This document shows positions 12,301 to 22,553 of a stretch of DNA of 64,000 nt, one piece after another. How positions within the stretch are numbered: the first letter of the stretch is position 1; each line of letters starts with the position of its first letter. A model generated the notes under the pieces. The model saw nothing but the letters and a program-made list of their open reading frames with translations. It searched no databases and was not told the DNA's origin. Both the position numbers and the translations under genes were made by a program. The DNA comes from Megalobrama amblycephala (Eukaryota; Chordata; Actinopteri; Cypriniformes; Xenocyprididae): NCBI RefSeq assembly GCF_018812025.1, contig NC_063045.1, positions 58,165,275 through 58,229,274 of the forward strand. The letters are read 5' to 3'.

Positions 12301-15300
12301 TGTTCGTGGTTACCTAGATGAGCTGGAGAAGCGTAATGAGGTGATCAGAACTCTCAGTAGGCGGACGAAGTTGGCGGAAACGAGAGAGAAAGACTCACAC
12401 AGAGAGCTCAACAGCACCCAACAGCAACTACACGAGCTGAGCCAGAGACAGATGAACACCAGCAGACATGAGCAGGACTTGGAGGTGAAGTTCAAATCTT
12501 TTTTTAAAGTGTTAGTTCACCCAAAAATCAGAATTCTGTCATTAATTACTCACCCTCATATCGTTCCACACCCGTAAGACCTTCATTCGTCTTCAGAACA
12601 CAAAGTAAGATATTTTTGATGAAATCCGAGAAAGGTACAGCGAAATCTGAGCTTATTTTTACGATGTCTTTAGTATCTTTCTGGGCCTTGAAAGTGGTAA
12701 TTTATGCCTCGTTTCCACTGAGCGGTACGGTTCGGTTCGGTACAGTTCGGTACGGTTCGGAACGGTACACCCTGATCAGGCTTGCGTTTCCACTGCCAAC
12801 AGTACCCTTACTTGATAGGCGTGGTGTAGCCGGAAAATAGTAAGCAACGTCATTCTCGCGCGAAGAAGAAAACGATATAGTAAACAACAATGGAGGACAT
12901 ACAGCAGATCTTGTTCTTGCTTCTCGGCTTGAAGCTGTCTGTCACAAGAAGACGAGCTTTGCTTTCTGCACACCAACATTCAGCATTTCAGAATACCAAG
13001 TACGCAAAGTTCAGACGTCTATGCAGCAGCACCTACCAGTAAGCGGAGAGCGGAGGAGAAAACCCGCGTAATTTAAAAACTATTTTATTGTATCATGAAA
13101 TGTAGTTTTAAAAGTTTTTCAGGCGAGAATGTAGTTGTTTAAATCGCAATTCTGTGGTTTATTTATAAAGATAGCGCCTATTTGAAAATTTGATCTGACG
13201 TTGTCGGAGTTGTGAGATCCAGGCAATCACCGGGCGCTCAGTGTTAATGTACCCGGCCGAGAGCAGCTGTACCTCGGCTAGTCCTTCTGACATTCGCCGC
13301 TGGCTCAGATCTTTCTGTAGTGGTTAAAAACGAGATATCATTCATCTTCTGTATAACGGGCAATCTTTGGTCTCATGAATTTATAATTTGTTCCCGGGCA
13401 AATCGTTTTGGCTGAGGGCAAAGTAAAGTTTCATAACTATATATTTATTTAATTTTACCGTTGTACTTCGTGCGCTACGTTTAACTGAATTATTTGCTTG
13501 TCTTTATTTCTTATTGTAGCCTATAGCTTCTCATATTTTATACTTATACTTTTATAATGGTTATTATTGATAATTAAAACTGACTTTTAACAAAAAGAGA
13601 AGGTTGTTTTGTCTTATTTTATTATAGGCTACATACAGTGAAGATAATCAGAATACATGCACATATTGCCTGAACCTCACATTAATAGGTTTAATATTTT
13701 TTAAATAAAAACGAAAAGAGGCAGGGTTGTGTTTTATATTTTGTTTTGTTATATAACCTACATGAAGTGAAGATAATAAATGCACGCGTTGCCTGGACCA
13801 CATTTGTGTGTAGCGCCTCTTGTGTTGTTATTCTCCTTGTAGCACGCGCAAGTGATGATTCTCTGTCAACCAATCAACGTTCTGCAGAGTGTAGCTCCAC
13901 CCTTTTGGTACGGTACTGTTGTGCTTGGTACCCCAACGAAAGGGTCCCAAAAAAGTGGTACGGTATGGTTCGGAATTAGGGTACCATTCACAACTTTTGA
14001 CAATGGAAACGGCAAAAAATGTGTACCGTACCGTACCGAACCGTACCGCTCAGTGGAAACGAGGCATTAAATTGCTGTCTATGGAGGAGTCATATACCTC
14101 TCGGATTTTGTCAAAATGATCTTAATTTGTGTTCTGAAGATGAACAAAAGTCTTACGGGTGTGGAACAATTAATGGCAGAAATAAAAAATTTTGGTGAAC
14201 TAACCCTTTAAGGCCGAGCCTTTAGCTTAGCATGTCCCATATCCTGATTGCATCTTCTCACATGATTGTCTTCTGTCTTGTATCAATGAAATGACACTCA
14301 TAGGAGAGGAACCAGAGTCTGAACTCCACAGTCCTGATCCTGTCATCACAGGTGGGGCAGCTGCAGGTGCGCGAGGAAGAGCTCAGCTCCATGCTCAAGC
14401 TGAAGGTAGCAGAAACTCGAACACTCACACACAAATCCTTTATCTTATATCCTTTGAATCAGACACATTGATCTAAGTGCCTGATTTTATTTATTTTTTT
14501 ATCAGGATAAAGATGTGATTGAGGCCACAAATCACATTTTAGAGCTGTCTGGTCGTCTTTGTGACCTAGAGAAATCACTTGAAGAGCTGCGAACACGTGA
14601 GAGCAAAACGCTGCGAGAAATGGAGGAACACAAACACCGATTCAGAAAGAGCAGACATGAAAACACACAACTTAAAGGTAGATAGTGTTATTTAACAATC
14701 TCAGAGTCATGAATTGGTGTTCTCTGGGAATCCTACCATGCTTTCTTCTCTCTCTTGCTTACTGTAAATCGGTTATAAGAAAAATAAAGGTGCTGGATGC
14801 TGTTGGTATGTTTCATTTTATTTTTTATTTTTTTCTCAGATGAGCTTCAGGAAAAAACCATTGAGAACAACAGCCAGAGAGAAGAACTCATCCGCTTAAA
14901 GCAGGAAAACCAACTGCTGAAGAAAGAGGTCACTGCCGTTGAACTTCAGAGGATAAGTATGTCACTACTGTTATGTGTTAATAGTGTAATATAGGCTCTG
15001 TTTCAAACTCTAGTGACTACCTAGACAGCATCATAGGCATGTTTCGGGACACAGTTCCAATAGTGGGCAGCTAAATTGTGCAGGCATAATACTTGATTTT
15101 GGCCAAATTCTAAGGAAACACGGCATGTATCAGATCAGATCACAGATCAGGCAGTCCCAGAATGCAACGCATTTTGATGCGAGTAAAAATAAATATTTTT
15201 GTTTAGCACTGAAAGATATTGATAGAAAATAGTTTCATTAAAAAATTCAATTTACTTGAAAATTATTCAAAATTATTGTAGTCACATGGCTTGCATGTAA

Positions 15301-15488
15301 ACAAATAAAATATCTCATCTTCTTAAATATATTTAAAAGCATTAAATATTTTATTTTTAAAATTAAAAATGTAATTAAGTGATTTATTTTGAGTTGTTTT
15401 TATTTTAAAATTATTTTTTAATTTTAATTTTACATATTTATGATTGATTAATTAATTATTAGCTTTTTATTAACTTTTGGGAAACCTT

Positions 15489-15539
<51 letters not shown>

Positions 15540-18466
15540 AATATTTATGGGCTTTTTGTGCTTTTATTTGGAGAGGACAGTAGAGAGCAGACAGGAAAGC
15601 ATTGGGCAGAGAGAGGGGGGCAGGATCGGCAAAGGACCTCGAGACGGGAATCGAACTCGGTTTGCCGTGAACGCATTTGCGCCATATGTTGGTGCACTAA
15701 CCACTAGGCTATCGGTGCCAATGGAAACCTTGTTTTAGATGGTAGCTACTGTATGTAGACAATAGACAGCAGGTCTCTGCTATAATTTCAGAGTTTCAAA
15801 GTAACTGTGCATGACTGTTAATAATCAATTATTGTAAAATTACTGAAAATGTATTAGCCTTTCCTAATGGTTATTGACGGTTTCAGACTGTTTGTCAGTA
15901 AATGTGTTTTTGTTTACAAACACTTAAAGGACCTTAGTTCACTTTCAAATTAAAATCTCCTGATAGGAATGACTCACCCTCATGTGGTCCAAGATAGTTC
16001 ATGTCTTTTCTTTCTTCAGTTGAAAAGAAATTAAGGTTTTAGATGAAAACATTCCAGGATTATTCTCCTTAAAGTGGACTTCAATGGACTGCCAAATGGT
16101 TTCCAGGTCAACAATTACAGTTTCAGTGCAGCTTTAAAGGGCTTCACAATGATCCCAGCTGAGGAATAAGGGTCTTATCTAGTGTTTTAATGATGCTGTC
16201 CATTTTCTAAAAAAATTTAAAAAAATTATATACTTTTAACCATAAATGCTCATCTTGAACTAGCTCTCTTCTTCTTCTCTATTAGAATTCTAGCAGTGTA
16301 GACACTGCTAAGCGTATTACTGCCCTGACCTCAGGTCAAAGTTTGAACTAAATTGTCCATGGCTACAATATGCTAGTGCAAGTATATAACAATTAGTTCA
16401 ATCTTTGCCAACCTGTGGATGGGCAGTAAATACTACTTAGGAGTAAACTGGCAGCACTGCTGGAATTCCCAATAGAGAAGAAGACTGACTAGTTCAAGAC
16501 GAGCGTTTATGGTAAAAATTACATATATATATTTTTTTTTTTATTATTTAGAAAATGGCCGATTGTTTCTCTAGATAAGACCCTTATTCCTCGTCTGGGA
16601 TCATGTAGAGCTCTTTGAAGCTGCACTTAAACTGACATTTTGACTTTCAACCGTTTGGAGTCCAGTGAAGTCCACTATATGGAGAAAAATACAGGAATGT
16701 TTTCATCAAAAACCTTAACTTCTTTTCGACTGAAGAAAGAAAGACATAAACATCTTGGATGACATGAGGGTGAGTAAATTATCATGGAATTTTTATTTGA
16801 AACTGAACGAATCCTTTAAGACCATGTTATTAATGCCTTAAAAAGAAAATATTGTTGATGTAAATCTTTTTAAAAATGTTTTCAAATGGTTCGGAACAGA
16901 GCTAAAGAGTGCATCTGTTGAAATCCTGCCAATAAAACAATGATAATAAACAGCAATAATGCCTAAACACAACACTTAATTGGTGCCGAAAAAATATTTT
17001 ATTTTCGTTTCATGATTTATGCTTATATGCATATGTTTTTAACTGAATGGAGGTTGTTGTGTCTGTTGTCCAGATGAAGATAAAAGCTGGAGGGATGAAT
17101 TACTTGAACTTTCCCGATCAAAGCAAGCTCGAGCTGAATCTGAGCTGGTCTGTCTGCGGCAGGTAATGCTTTTTCAAAACTCCCTCTTTTTTATTGTCCA
17201 ATGTCAGGGCAGCATTCATTTTTAGAAATCTCTCTCCTTCCCATTTGTTCTTCTGGAGTGGTTTTTCCGGTTTGTCAGCATGCATCTAAGACTTCCTGCA
17301 TTCCTTTTCCATGACTCGCTCACTTAACTTGGTCGTGATCTTTTCTAAAACAGCACAAGTAATCTTTTATCAGTTTGAAACAAACTGTAATGTTTTTCTG
17401 TGTTTTTAAAAATGAATTATAAAACGGATAGTTCCGGTCCTTGATTCTTGATCAAAGCCATTATTTAGTCTACAAACATACACCTGTGACATCATTACAT
17501 AAATAATAAAATAGATATTTTTATGGACTAGCCATTTATTGTAATTGTAAGAATTTCCGAGGATCAGTATTCTCCCCTAAAAGTGATCAGGCAGACCAAA
17601 CCGTAAGTCATAGAGACTTGAAACTTTGAGGGATGGTAGTACTCACACTGTCTACAGCGTCACCAAGGCTCGCCCCAATTGGCCCGATGGTGGCGCTACT
17701 GTGATCAAAAGTACGTAACGGCTCATCACTCCTAAACCGTTTATTGCAGGCTCAAGTGTCTTATAGAGTTGGAATTCTTAGCTCAAGACGAACAAAACGT
17801 GCATCTCGGATTCAGAAATTTGAGCAAATTTGGCGAAATCTTTGGGTATTTTGGATTTTCCGAAAAACCTACTTTTTACGAACTAGTTGTGGTTTTTCGC
17901 CCAATTGGACCTATGTACTTGGTGGTGCTATAAAATGAAAAAACTGACTGACTGATTGATAACTGGCATGCGGTGTCTTTGTCCAACGTGCCACGATTGT
18001 CTACCAGGACATTTCCGCGTATCTCGAAAAACATGAAGTTTAAGCGGCTGTCGGACAAGGTAATGGAGGCCAATCAGAGGCGAAACTTGCTGGGCCTGTT
18101 TGACTCGCGGCCCTAGAGGCCTGTGAGAAACTGGAAAGAAATCGGGCCATTACTTTCGCTAACTAGTCCTAGGTTTTTAGCTCAACCTCGATAACTGAAA
18201 AAGCTTTAAAACATATTTCCTTAGTAAATTGTCTGTTTTTCCATCTATGATCTAGATGGTTTCAGGCTTACTAAAGAAAACATAATACCTTTTTACGCAT
18301 GTCCTTAAGGCCTTGAAGCGCTTGAACCCTGATAATTGCTGCTTGCAGCTATATTTTTCTATTAGCTATTTTATATATATAAATTAGTTATTTTATGTTT
18401 AGCTTGACCCAACCAATCAGCATATCTGGTGTTTAAAATATAGTTGTGTCAAGACTACAATTGGTC

Positions 18467-18501
<35 letters not shown>

Positions 18502-21500
18502 CACATTAGACTAGGTAGCCCCGCCCTCCATGAAATCTCATTGGTCCATAATCCTGCTCATCATTACAGTATCTACACCATCAGATGTGTTCTAATTGGT
18601 TATGATTTCCTTCAAACCTAGTTAGAACATAATGAATAGAAGGATAGTGTAATGATTAATGCATGTATTTGTGACAGGTGTGTGAAAACCAACAGAATGA
18701 CCTCCAGCTGCTGAAGCTGAACTTGGAGAAGCGCCAGAGAGGCACTCCGACATCATGAGGGTCAAAGGTCACGTGAGAGGTGGGCATCTACAATGTGCAG
18801 TGTATTACAAACCGCTAATTTAGTATTTTTATATACTATTATAGTTGTTACCAATATTATAAATATCAACTTATTTCAGTTGATTGCCATGACTAATTTT
18901 TAAGCTTTTCAATTAATATATTTTTATATTTAGTTTTATTTCATTTTACAAAAAGGATTAAGGATAATAACCCTGGTCCCGACGTCTTGAGTTATGAATG
19001 TTGTTGTGTTCGTAGGGCTGATTCTGGTTTAGGAGCCAGTCATGTGCTAGAATACAGTGATCATCAAGGGACAGAACTAGAAACAGGGCTAATGTCCACC
19101 CTGTGCCACAGCACAAGCAAAAATGCCCCATCGGTTTTAACGCAGCATCCTTGTGTCGAAATGGAAACGCAGACTGACTTTGGTGCAACTTTGAGCGCCA
19201 CAAACCATGAAGTCGCAGAACAGTCAGCCGTAGAGGGAAGTTGCTCAGGCGCCAACTGTGTTAACAACACCTGTACAACTAACCGGTGTGATGTCAATGA
19301 ACAAGAGTCGCCCAAGAAAGAAATGAAGGAAAGAGCGAACAACTGTGCTTGAGTTGTCATCCCAGTGCGCTCCTCTAGCTCTCTGCTGTGATAATGCTGT
19401 TAACCTGGATTTAATGGCTGTCATTGACTATGATGCGGAGACAGGCACTCCTGTCTGTGTTGTCGATCTGGATATCAATCCAAGATTCTCTTGGTAGGAT
19501 TCACTAGCTTTATCTTGTGAGTTAGATTATAGTCATAAGTAGGCCTACATAGACAGATCTGCAGATTTCCACAGAATCCGAATGTAAAGTTGCTTGTGTT
19601 AAGGATAAAAGATTCATACGTTTGGCAGATGCTTTTATCCAAAGGGAATTACATTGCATTTAGGTATACATTTGATTTCATCAGTTCATGCATTCCCTGG
19701 GAATCAAACACATGACCTTGGGGTTGCTAGTGGCATGTAGGAATGTTTGTATAATTTTTCCTTTTTGGTTCCTTTATTAAAGGTGAAATGTGTATTTTAT
19801 GTGCCTCCAGCAGCACAAAACTGAATATAATGCAACAGTCGGTTTCCCAATGTAAAAATTCCATTAGTTTTCTCCATAGAGGAATTGATCTTTGAAGATA
19901 ACTTTTAAACCTTTAATAAAAAAAAAAACTGTTAATTGATGGCATATGCTTTATATATTTATTATTTAAACTTATTAATAAAATAATCACTTTAACAGTG
20001 TAATCCTGGTGAGAAACTACATTACCCATGAATCTGCAAAAAATCTCCACCAATCAGAAAATCAAAACAAGCAAATCATGCCAAAAGAACTCTTTAGCAC
20101 CACCCACTCACATGAAGCACTGCGAATTACGTAATACAGTCGAGTATATATATATATATATATGCATATTTTGCAATAAACATAAAAAAATATTCTGTAC
20201 TTAAAAACAATGCTAATGTTGTTGGCCTGATAATAATCGTGCTTTTCTCTTTGTTAACTAGCGCAGCAGATCTGAGCCTTCACCTGGACTGTCCCTCCTC
20301 CTGTCACCAAAGTAGGCGGAGCTCTGTCAGTTTACCCGATTCTACAATAAGCATTGAACTCTGTGGCAATGAGGTAGCCCACCACATCTTAACAAACACT
20401 CTACATATATTGTTTTTATCAGGGATATGATTGTTCCTAGTTTATATGGATTTTCATATTTTACAACCTGAAACCATGAGTTGTCATGCATAAATCAGAG
20501 GAAAGAAAATTGCTGCATTATCATATACATTTAAATTGCATTTATTTGTCCTGTAAAATAATAATAATAATTATTATTGTTATTATAATATTAAATAATC
20601 TTTTTGACAGTACAATAGTATTACTGCAATAGTAATACATTTCTTTTAAATTATAAAAATTAAAATCAAAGAAATATTTTATAATTGCGATAAAGTACTG
20701 TACTGTACATAATTAGTATTTATTAATTGTAATAATAAAAATAATGATTATTATTATTATTAATTATATTTTTATTTGATCATTATCATATTTTATTATC
20801 ATTATCATCTTATTATTTGATAATAAAAATATATTCTGAATAATAATAATTATTATTATTATTAAGAATTACTAATTATGTACAGTACAAGTTTATTGAA
20901 ATTTTATTTTTTATTTAATTTTTAGAATGTAAATAATACAATAAATAAAATTGATTAATAATAATTAATAAATAATAATTTTTTACAGTTCAATAGTATT
21001 GCAATAATATATTTTAAATATAAACTTTTATTTAATTTTTATAATTTAAATAATAAAATAATAATAATAATAATTAGTAGTAGTAATAATAAATACTAAT
21101 TGTGTACAGTACAATAGTTTATTGCAATAACTATATTTCTTTGATTTGACTTTTATAATGCAAGTAAGAATAAAATTAAAAATTTGATTAATAATAGTAA
21201 TTATTATTAAATAAAATTTTTTTACTGGTACAATAGTATTGCTATAGTAATATATTTCTTTATCAATTTCATGTTTATAATTTAATAATAAAATAAAAAT
21301 AGTATTTTGATGAATAATAATAATAATAATAGTTATTATTATAGCCATATTAAATAGGATCTTTATTTCTCCTTAGCTGATCACATGCATGATTTAGGCA
21401 TATTTAAATGAAAAGTATCCATGTAATCGACCTCTGTATTTATGGCATGTATATTTTCATCTCACGCAGGATGGCTGCAGCTCGTCCACAAGCCGTTTAC

Positions 21501-21664
21501 AGCGTCTGCTGGCTGAATCTCAGGAAATGGTGGCAAGTTTGGAAAGCTCTGCCAAGAAATCTGTCAGCCCAATGAAATCTCAGTGCCCCACAAACTGTGA
21601 TGCTGGTTGTCACCTCCAAAATAACCACGGCAATGGCCGCCACTCACCAAACCTCCACCCATAG
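9369..21664 (+). CDS. ccdc62: Coiled-coil domain-containing protein 62; reading frame disrupted
   Basis: Exons: 9369-9429, 9512-9552, 10899-11018, 11169-11361, 12318-12484, 14304-14405, 14506-14677, 14840-14956, 17074-17162, 18678-18772, 19016-19493, 20262-20373, 21470-21664. All boundaries are GT-AG and phases match throughout. The middle (exons 4-10) is a long coiled coil close to human CCDC62 (LELQLLIAELKDRDQELN; QVGQLQ; REELIRLKQEN). The last exon keeps the conserved LQRLLAES, which holds an LxxLL nuclear-receptor-type motif. Human CCDC62 (ERAP75) is a testis-enriched oestrogen-receptor coactivator needed for sperm head formation. Two lesions are present: an in-frame TGA at 18756-18758 and a frame change between 19327 and 19350. 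As read, translation stops after about 380 residues, against 684 in human. The second ATG (9372) has the better Kozak context. A decaying copy, a natural short form and sequence errors all remain possible. Confidence 0.85.
9976..10741. mobile_element. TTAA-flanked 'AGGGTTAATTCACCC' inverted-repeat element
   Basis: TTAA (9972-9975) precedes the left end and TTAA (10742-10745) follows the right end (GGGTGAACTAACCCT). The two halves are inverted copies of each other around a centre near 10350, so it can fold as one long hairpin. It lies in ccdc62 intron 2; the ORF spanning its centre is an artefact. Confidence 0.8.
11481..12055. mobile_element. 3'-truncated copy of the 'AGGGTTAGTTCACCC' element
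   Basis: TTAA at 11477-11480 and an intact left end, but the right terminal repeat is missing; the sequence runs into a different dispersed repeat at about 12056. In ccdc62 intron 4. Confidence 0.65.
12056..12290. repeat. Partial copy of dispersed repeat family A
   Basis: Shares 'aacagttgtgctgcttcatatttttgtgg', 'ggattctttgatgaat' and 'agaacagcatttattt' segments with copies at 33180, 56785 and 62380. Ends just before ccdc62 exon 5. Confidence 0.6.
12508..14207. mobile_element. TTAA element split by a younger insertion
   Basis: TTAA at 12504-12507, left end AGTGTTAGTTCACCC, right end GGTGAACTAACCCT, TTAA at 14208-14211. A 1362-bp element interrupts it at 12705-14066; removing that insert restores an element body like the copy at 9976. 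It begins 24 bp downstream of the ccdc62 exon 5 donor. Confidence 0.75.
12705..14066. mobile_element. PIF/Harbinger-like non-autonomous element
   Basis: Inverted ends tgcctcgtttccactgagcg and its complement at 14047-14066, then GGTAC-rich subterminal repeats on both sides. TTA target duplications at 12702-12704 and 14067-14069 fit PIF/Harbinger. No transposase ORF is visible. The superfamily is inferred from the 3-bp TTA duplication. Confidence 0.65.
15484..15534. repeat. (TA)n microsatellite
   Basis: Uninterrupted TA dinucleotides next to the tail of the adjacent SINE. Confidence 0.9.
15545..15722 (-). mobile_element. tRNA-derived SINE, minus orientation
   Basis: On the minus strand the head reads TTGGCACCGATAGCCTAGTG, with an A-box-like TAGCCTAGTGGTTAGTGC and a B-box-like GAGTTCGATTCCC about 50 bp later. 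These are RNA polymerase III internal promoter signatures. The tail ends in AT-rich sequence next to the microsatellite. In ccdc62 intron 8. It is not a functional tRNA: the acceptor arm cannot be closed. Confidence 0.65.
15928..16815. mobile_element. TTAA-flanked element, family C ('AGGACCTTAGTTCACTTTC')
   Basis: TTAA at 15924-15927 and 16816-16819, with inverted ends (…GAACGAATCCT). Much of the interior is self-complementary (16060-16110 against 16640-16700). Other copies are at 47167 and 63675. In ccdc62 intron 8. Confidence 0.7.
17560..18355 (+). repeat. Dispersed repeat family F
   Basis: Matches 40385-41060 in inverted orientation, for example 'ctgataattgctgcttgcagc', 'aaaaacatgaagtttaagcggctgtc' and 'tggcatgcggtgtctttgtcc' segments. 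CpG-rich compared with surrounding DNA. No intact coding region. In ccdc62 intron 9. Confidence 0.6.
18678..18772 (+). other. ccdc62: ccdc62 exon 10 with in-frame stop
   Basis: Reads VCENQQNDLQLLKLNLEKRQ, then RGTPTS and TGA at 18756-18758. The exon runs on to a strong donor, ggtcac/gtgaga. Using that donor, the 2-nt phase joins exon 11 exactly in its open frame (…KVT|ADSGLG). So the reading frame is continuous across the junction apart from the stop, as expected for a nonsense change (a CGA-to-TGA transition would do it). Confidence 0.75.
19016..19493 (+). other. ccdc62: ccdc62 exon 11 with internal frame change
   Basis: The first part is open in one frame from 19017 and ends with TGA at 19350. 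From 19327 a second frame (+1) is open to the exon end and reads …LMAVIDYDAETGTPVCVVDL…, leaving a 2-nt phase that joins exon 12 correctly. No plausible intron lies between the two frames, so one extra base or two missing bases in the A/G-rich stretch around 19310-19345 is the simplest explanation. Confidence 0.7.
19615..19750 (-). mobile_element. SINE tail fragment
   Basis: Contains the widespread fish motif 'ggcagatgcttttatccaaa' and 'catgcattccctgggaatc', a region derived from a tRNA B box read on the minus strand. The same end is present at about 59280-59345. Confidence 0.55.
20560..21350. repeat. Degenerate AT-rich tandem repeat in ccdc62 intron 12
   Basis: A unit containing 'acagtacaatagtattgcaat…atatttcttt' recurs at about 20608, 20990, 21105 and 21230, embedded in TAA/ATT trinucleotide runs. 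No gene. Confidence 0.6.
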
Positions 21665-21921
21665 CCAGGAGGGCAGCCAAACAAGCAGGGTATGTCCCTT
21701 TAAGAGGATGTAGGCTGATTACTTATTACATTTGCATAATTATTTAATGCATAGTATAATGCTTCAAGATTAAACTGCAACTAAATGGCATTTCCTCCTT
21801 AATTTCCTAAAGGAAAGTGACTCCCAGATGAAAAGTGGCACACATGCGTTACAAGAAAGCAAGTAATCCATAGATCCACAAGAACCGGCGGATCCCCGTT
21901 CACCATCTCCCCGCTTCTGAA

Positions 21922-21927
21922 AATAAA
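21922..21927 (+). terminator. ccdc62 polyadenylation signal
   Basis: AATAAA, 258 bp after the ccdc62 stop codon and about 630 bp before the hip1r start. Confidence 0.6.
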
Positions 21928-22440
21928 TCAATTTTTGGCAACCAAAGAGTTTCGCAAAGCTAATAACAAATAATTTTTACAGATACATTTTTAATCAATC
22001 TATTTTTATGATATGTGTACTAAAATAAGCATTAGTGATTAATCCCACACAAAGCACTACCTCTGATTGGACAGATGTAAAGACTGTTGTTTCTTTCTTG
22101 GAGTGTTAAACCTGTCCTACAAGATGACATAATGGCGTTGGTTGTTTTTTTATGTCATTCCAGTTTTCTCTGTCATCTAACCTGTTTGGTTTCAAAGATA
22201 ATGAACTGTGATGTGGCTCCAGTCTAGATCATTGTGTTTTACACCTGAAATGCAGTGTAGTTCTCACAGTAAGACCATCAGCCTTTTCAAAAGACACTGA
22301 AACACAGTATATTTGCATAATCTCAGGACAATTAAGAGAACAATAAAGGTCTTTACATGCTGCCATTGACTTGGTTGACACTGAAATACAATTTCAGATT
22401 GAGTAAATGATGAGGAAGCATGTGAGGAAACTCTGTGTGT

Positions 22441-22553
22441 GTGACTTGTTGACGTGACGGGTTGATCTCAGGTGTGTGTGTGTGTGTGTGAGAGAGTGTC
22501 GAGACTCAATCGAGCATTTGTACAGTTGGTTTCATCTGAGGAAGAAGTTAAAC
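22441..22553 (+). promoter_or_regulatory. hip1r 5' flank/5' UTR
   Basis: A (GT)n run at about 22472-22490 followed by a short leader to the ATG. No TATA box at a sensible distance. The transcription start cannot be placed. Confidence 0.3.

Noticed and set aside
15545..15722. True tRNA gene on the minus strand
   Set aside because: Only the promoter boxes resemble tRNA; the body continues into a SINE tail.
18987..19015. Extension of the ccdc62 exon 11 frame upstream to a supposed start
   Set aside because: The initiator is a TTG and a good acceptor at 19014-19015 explains the exon start; exon 10 joins it in phase.
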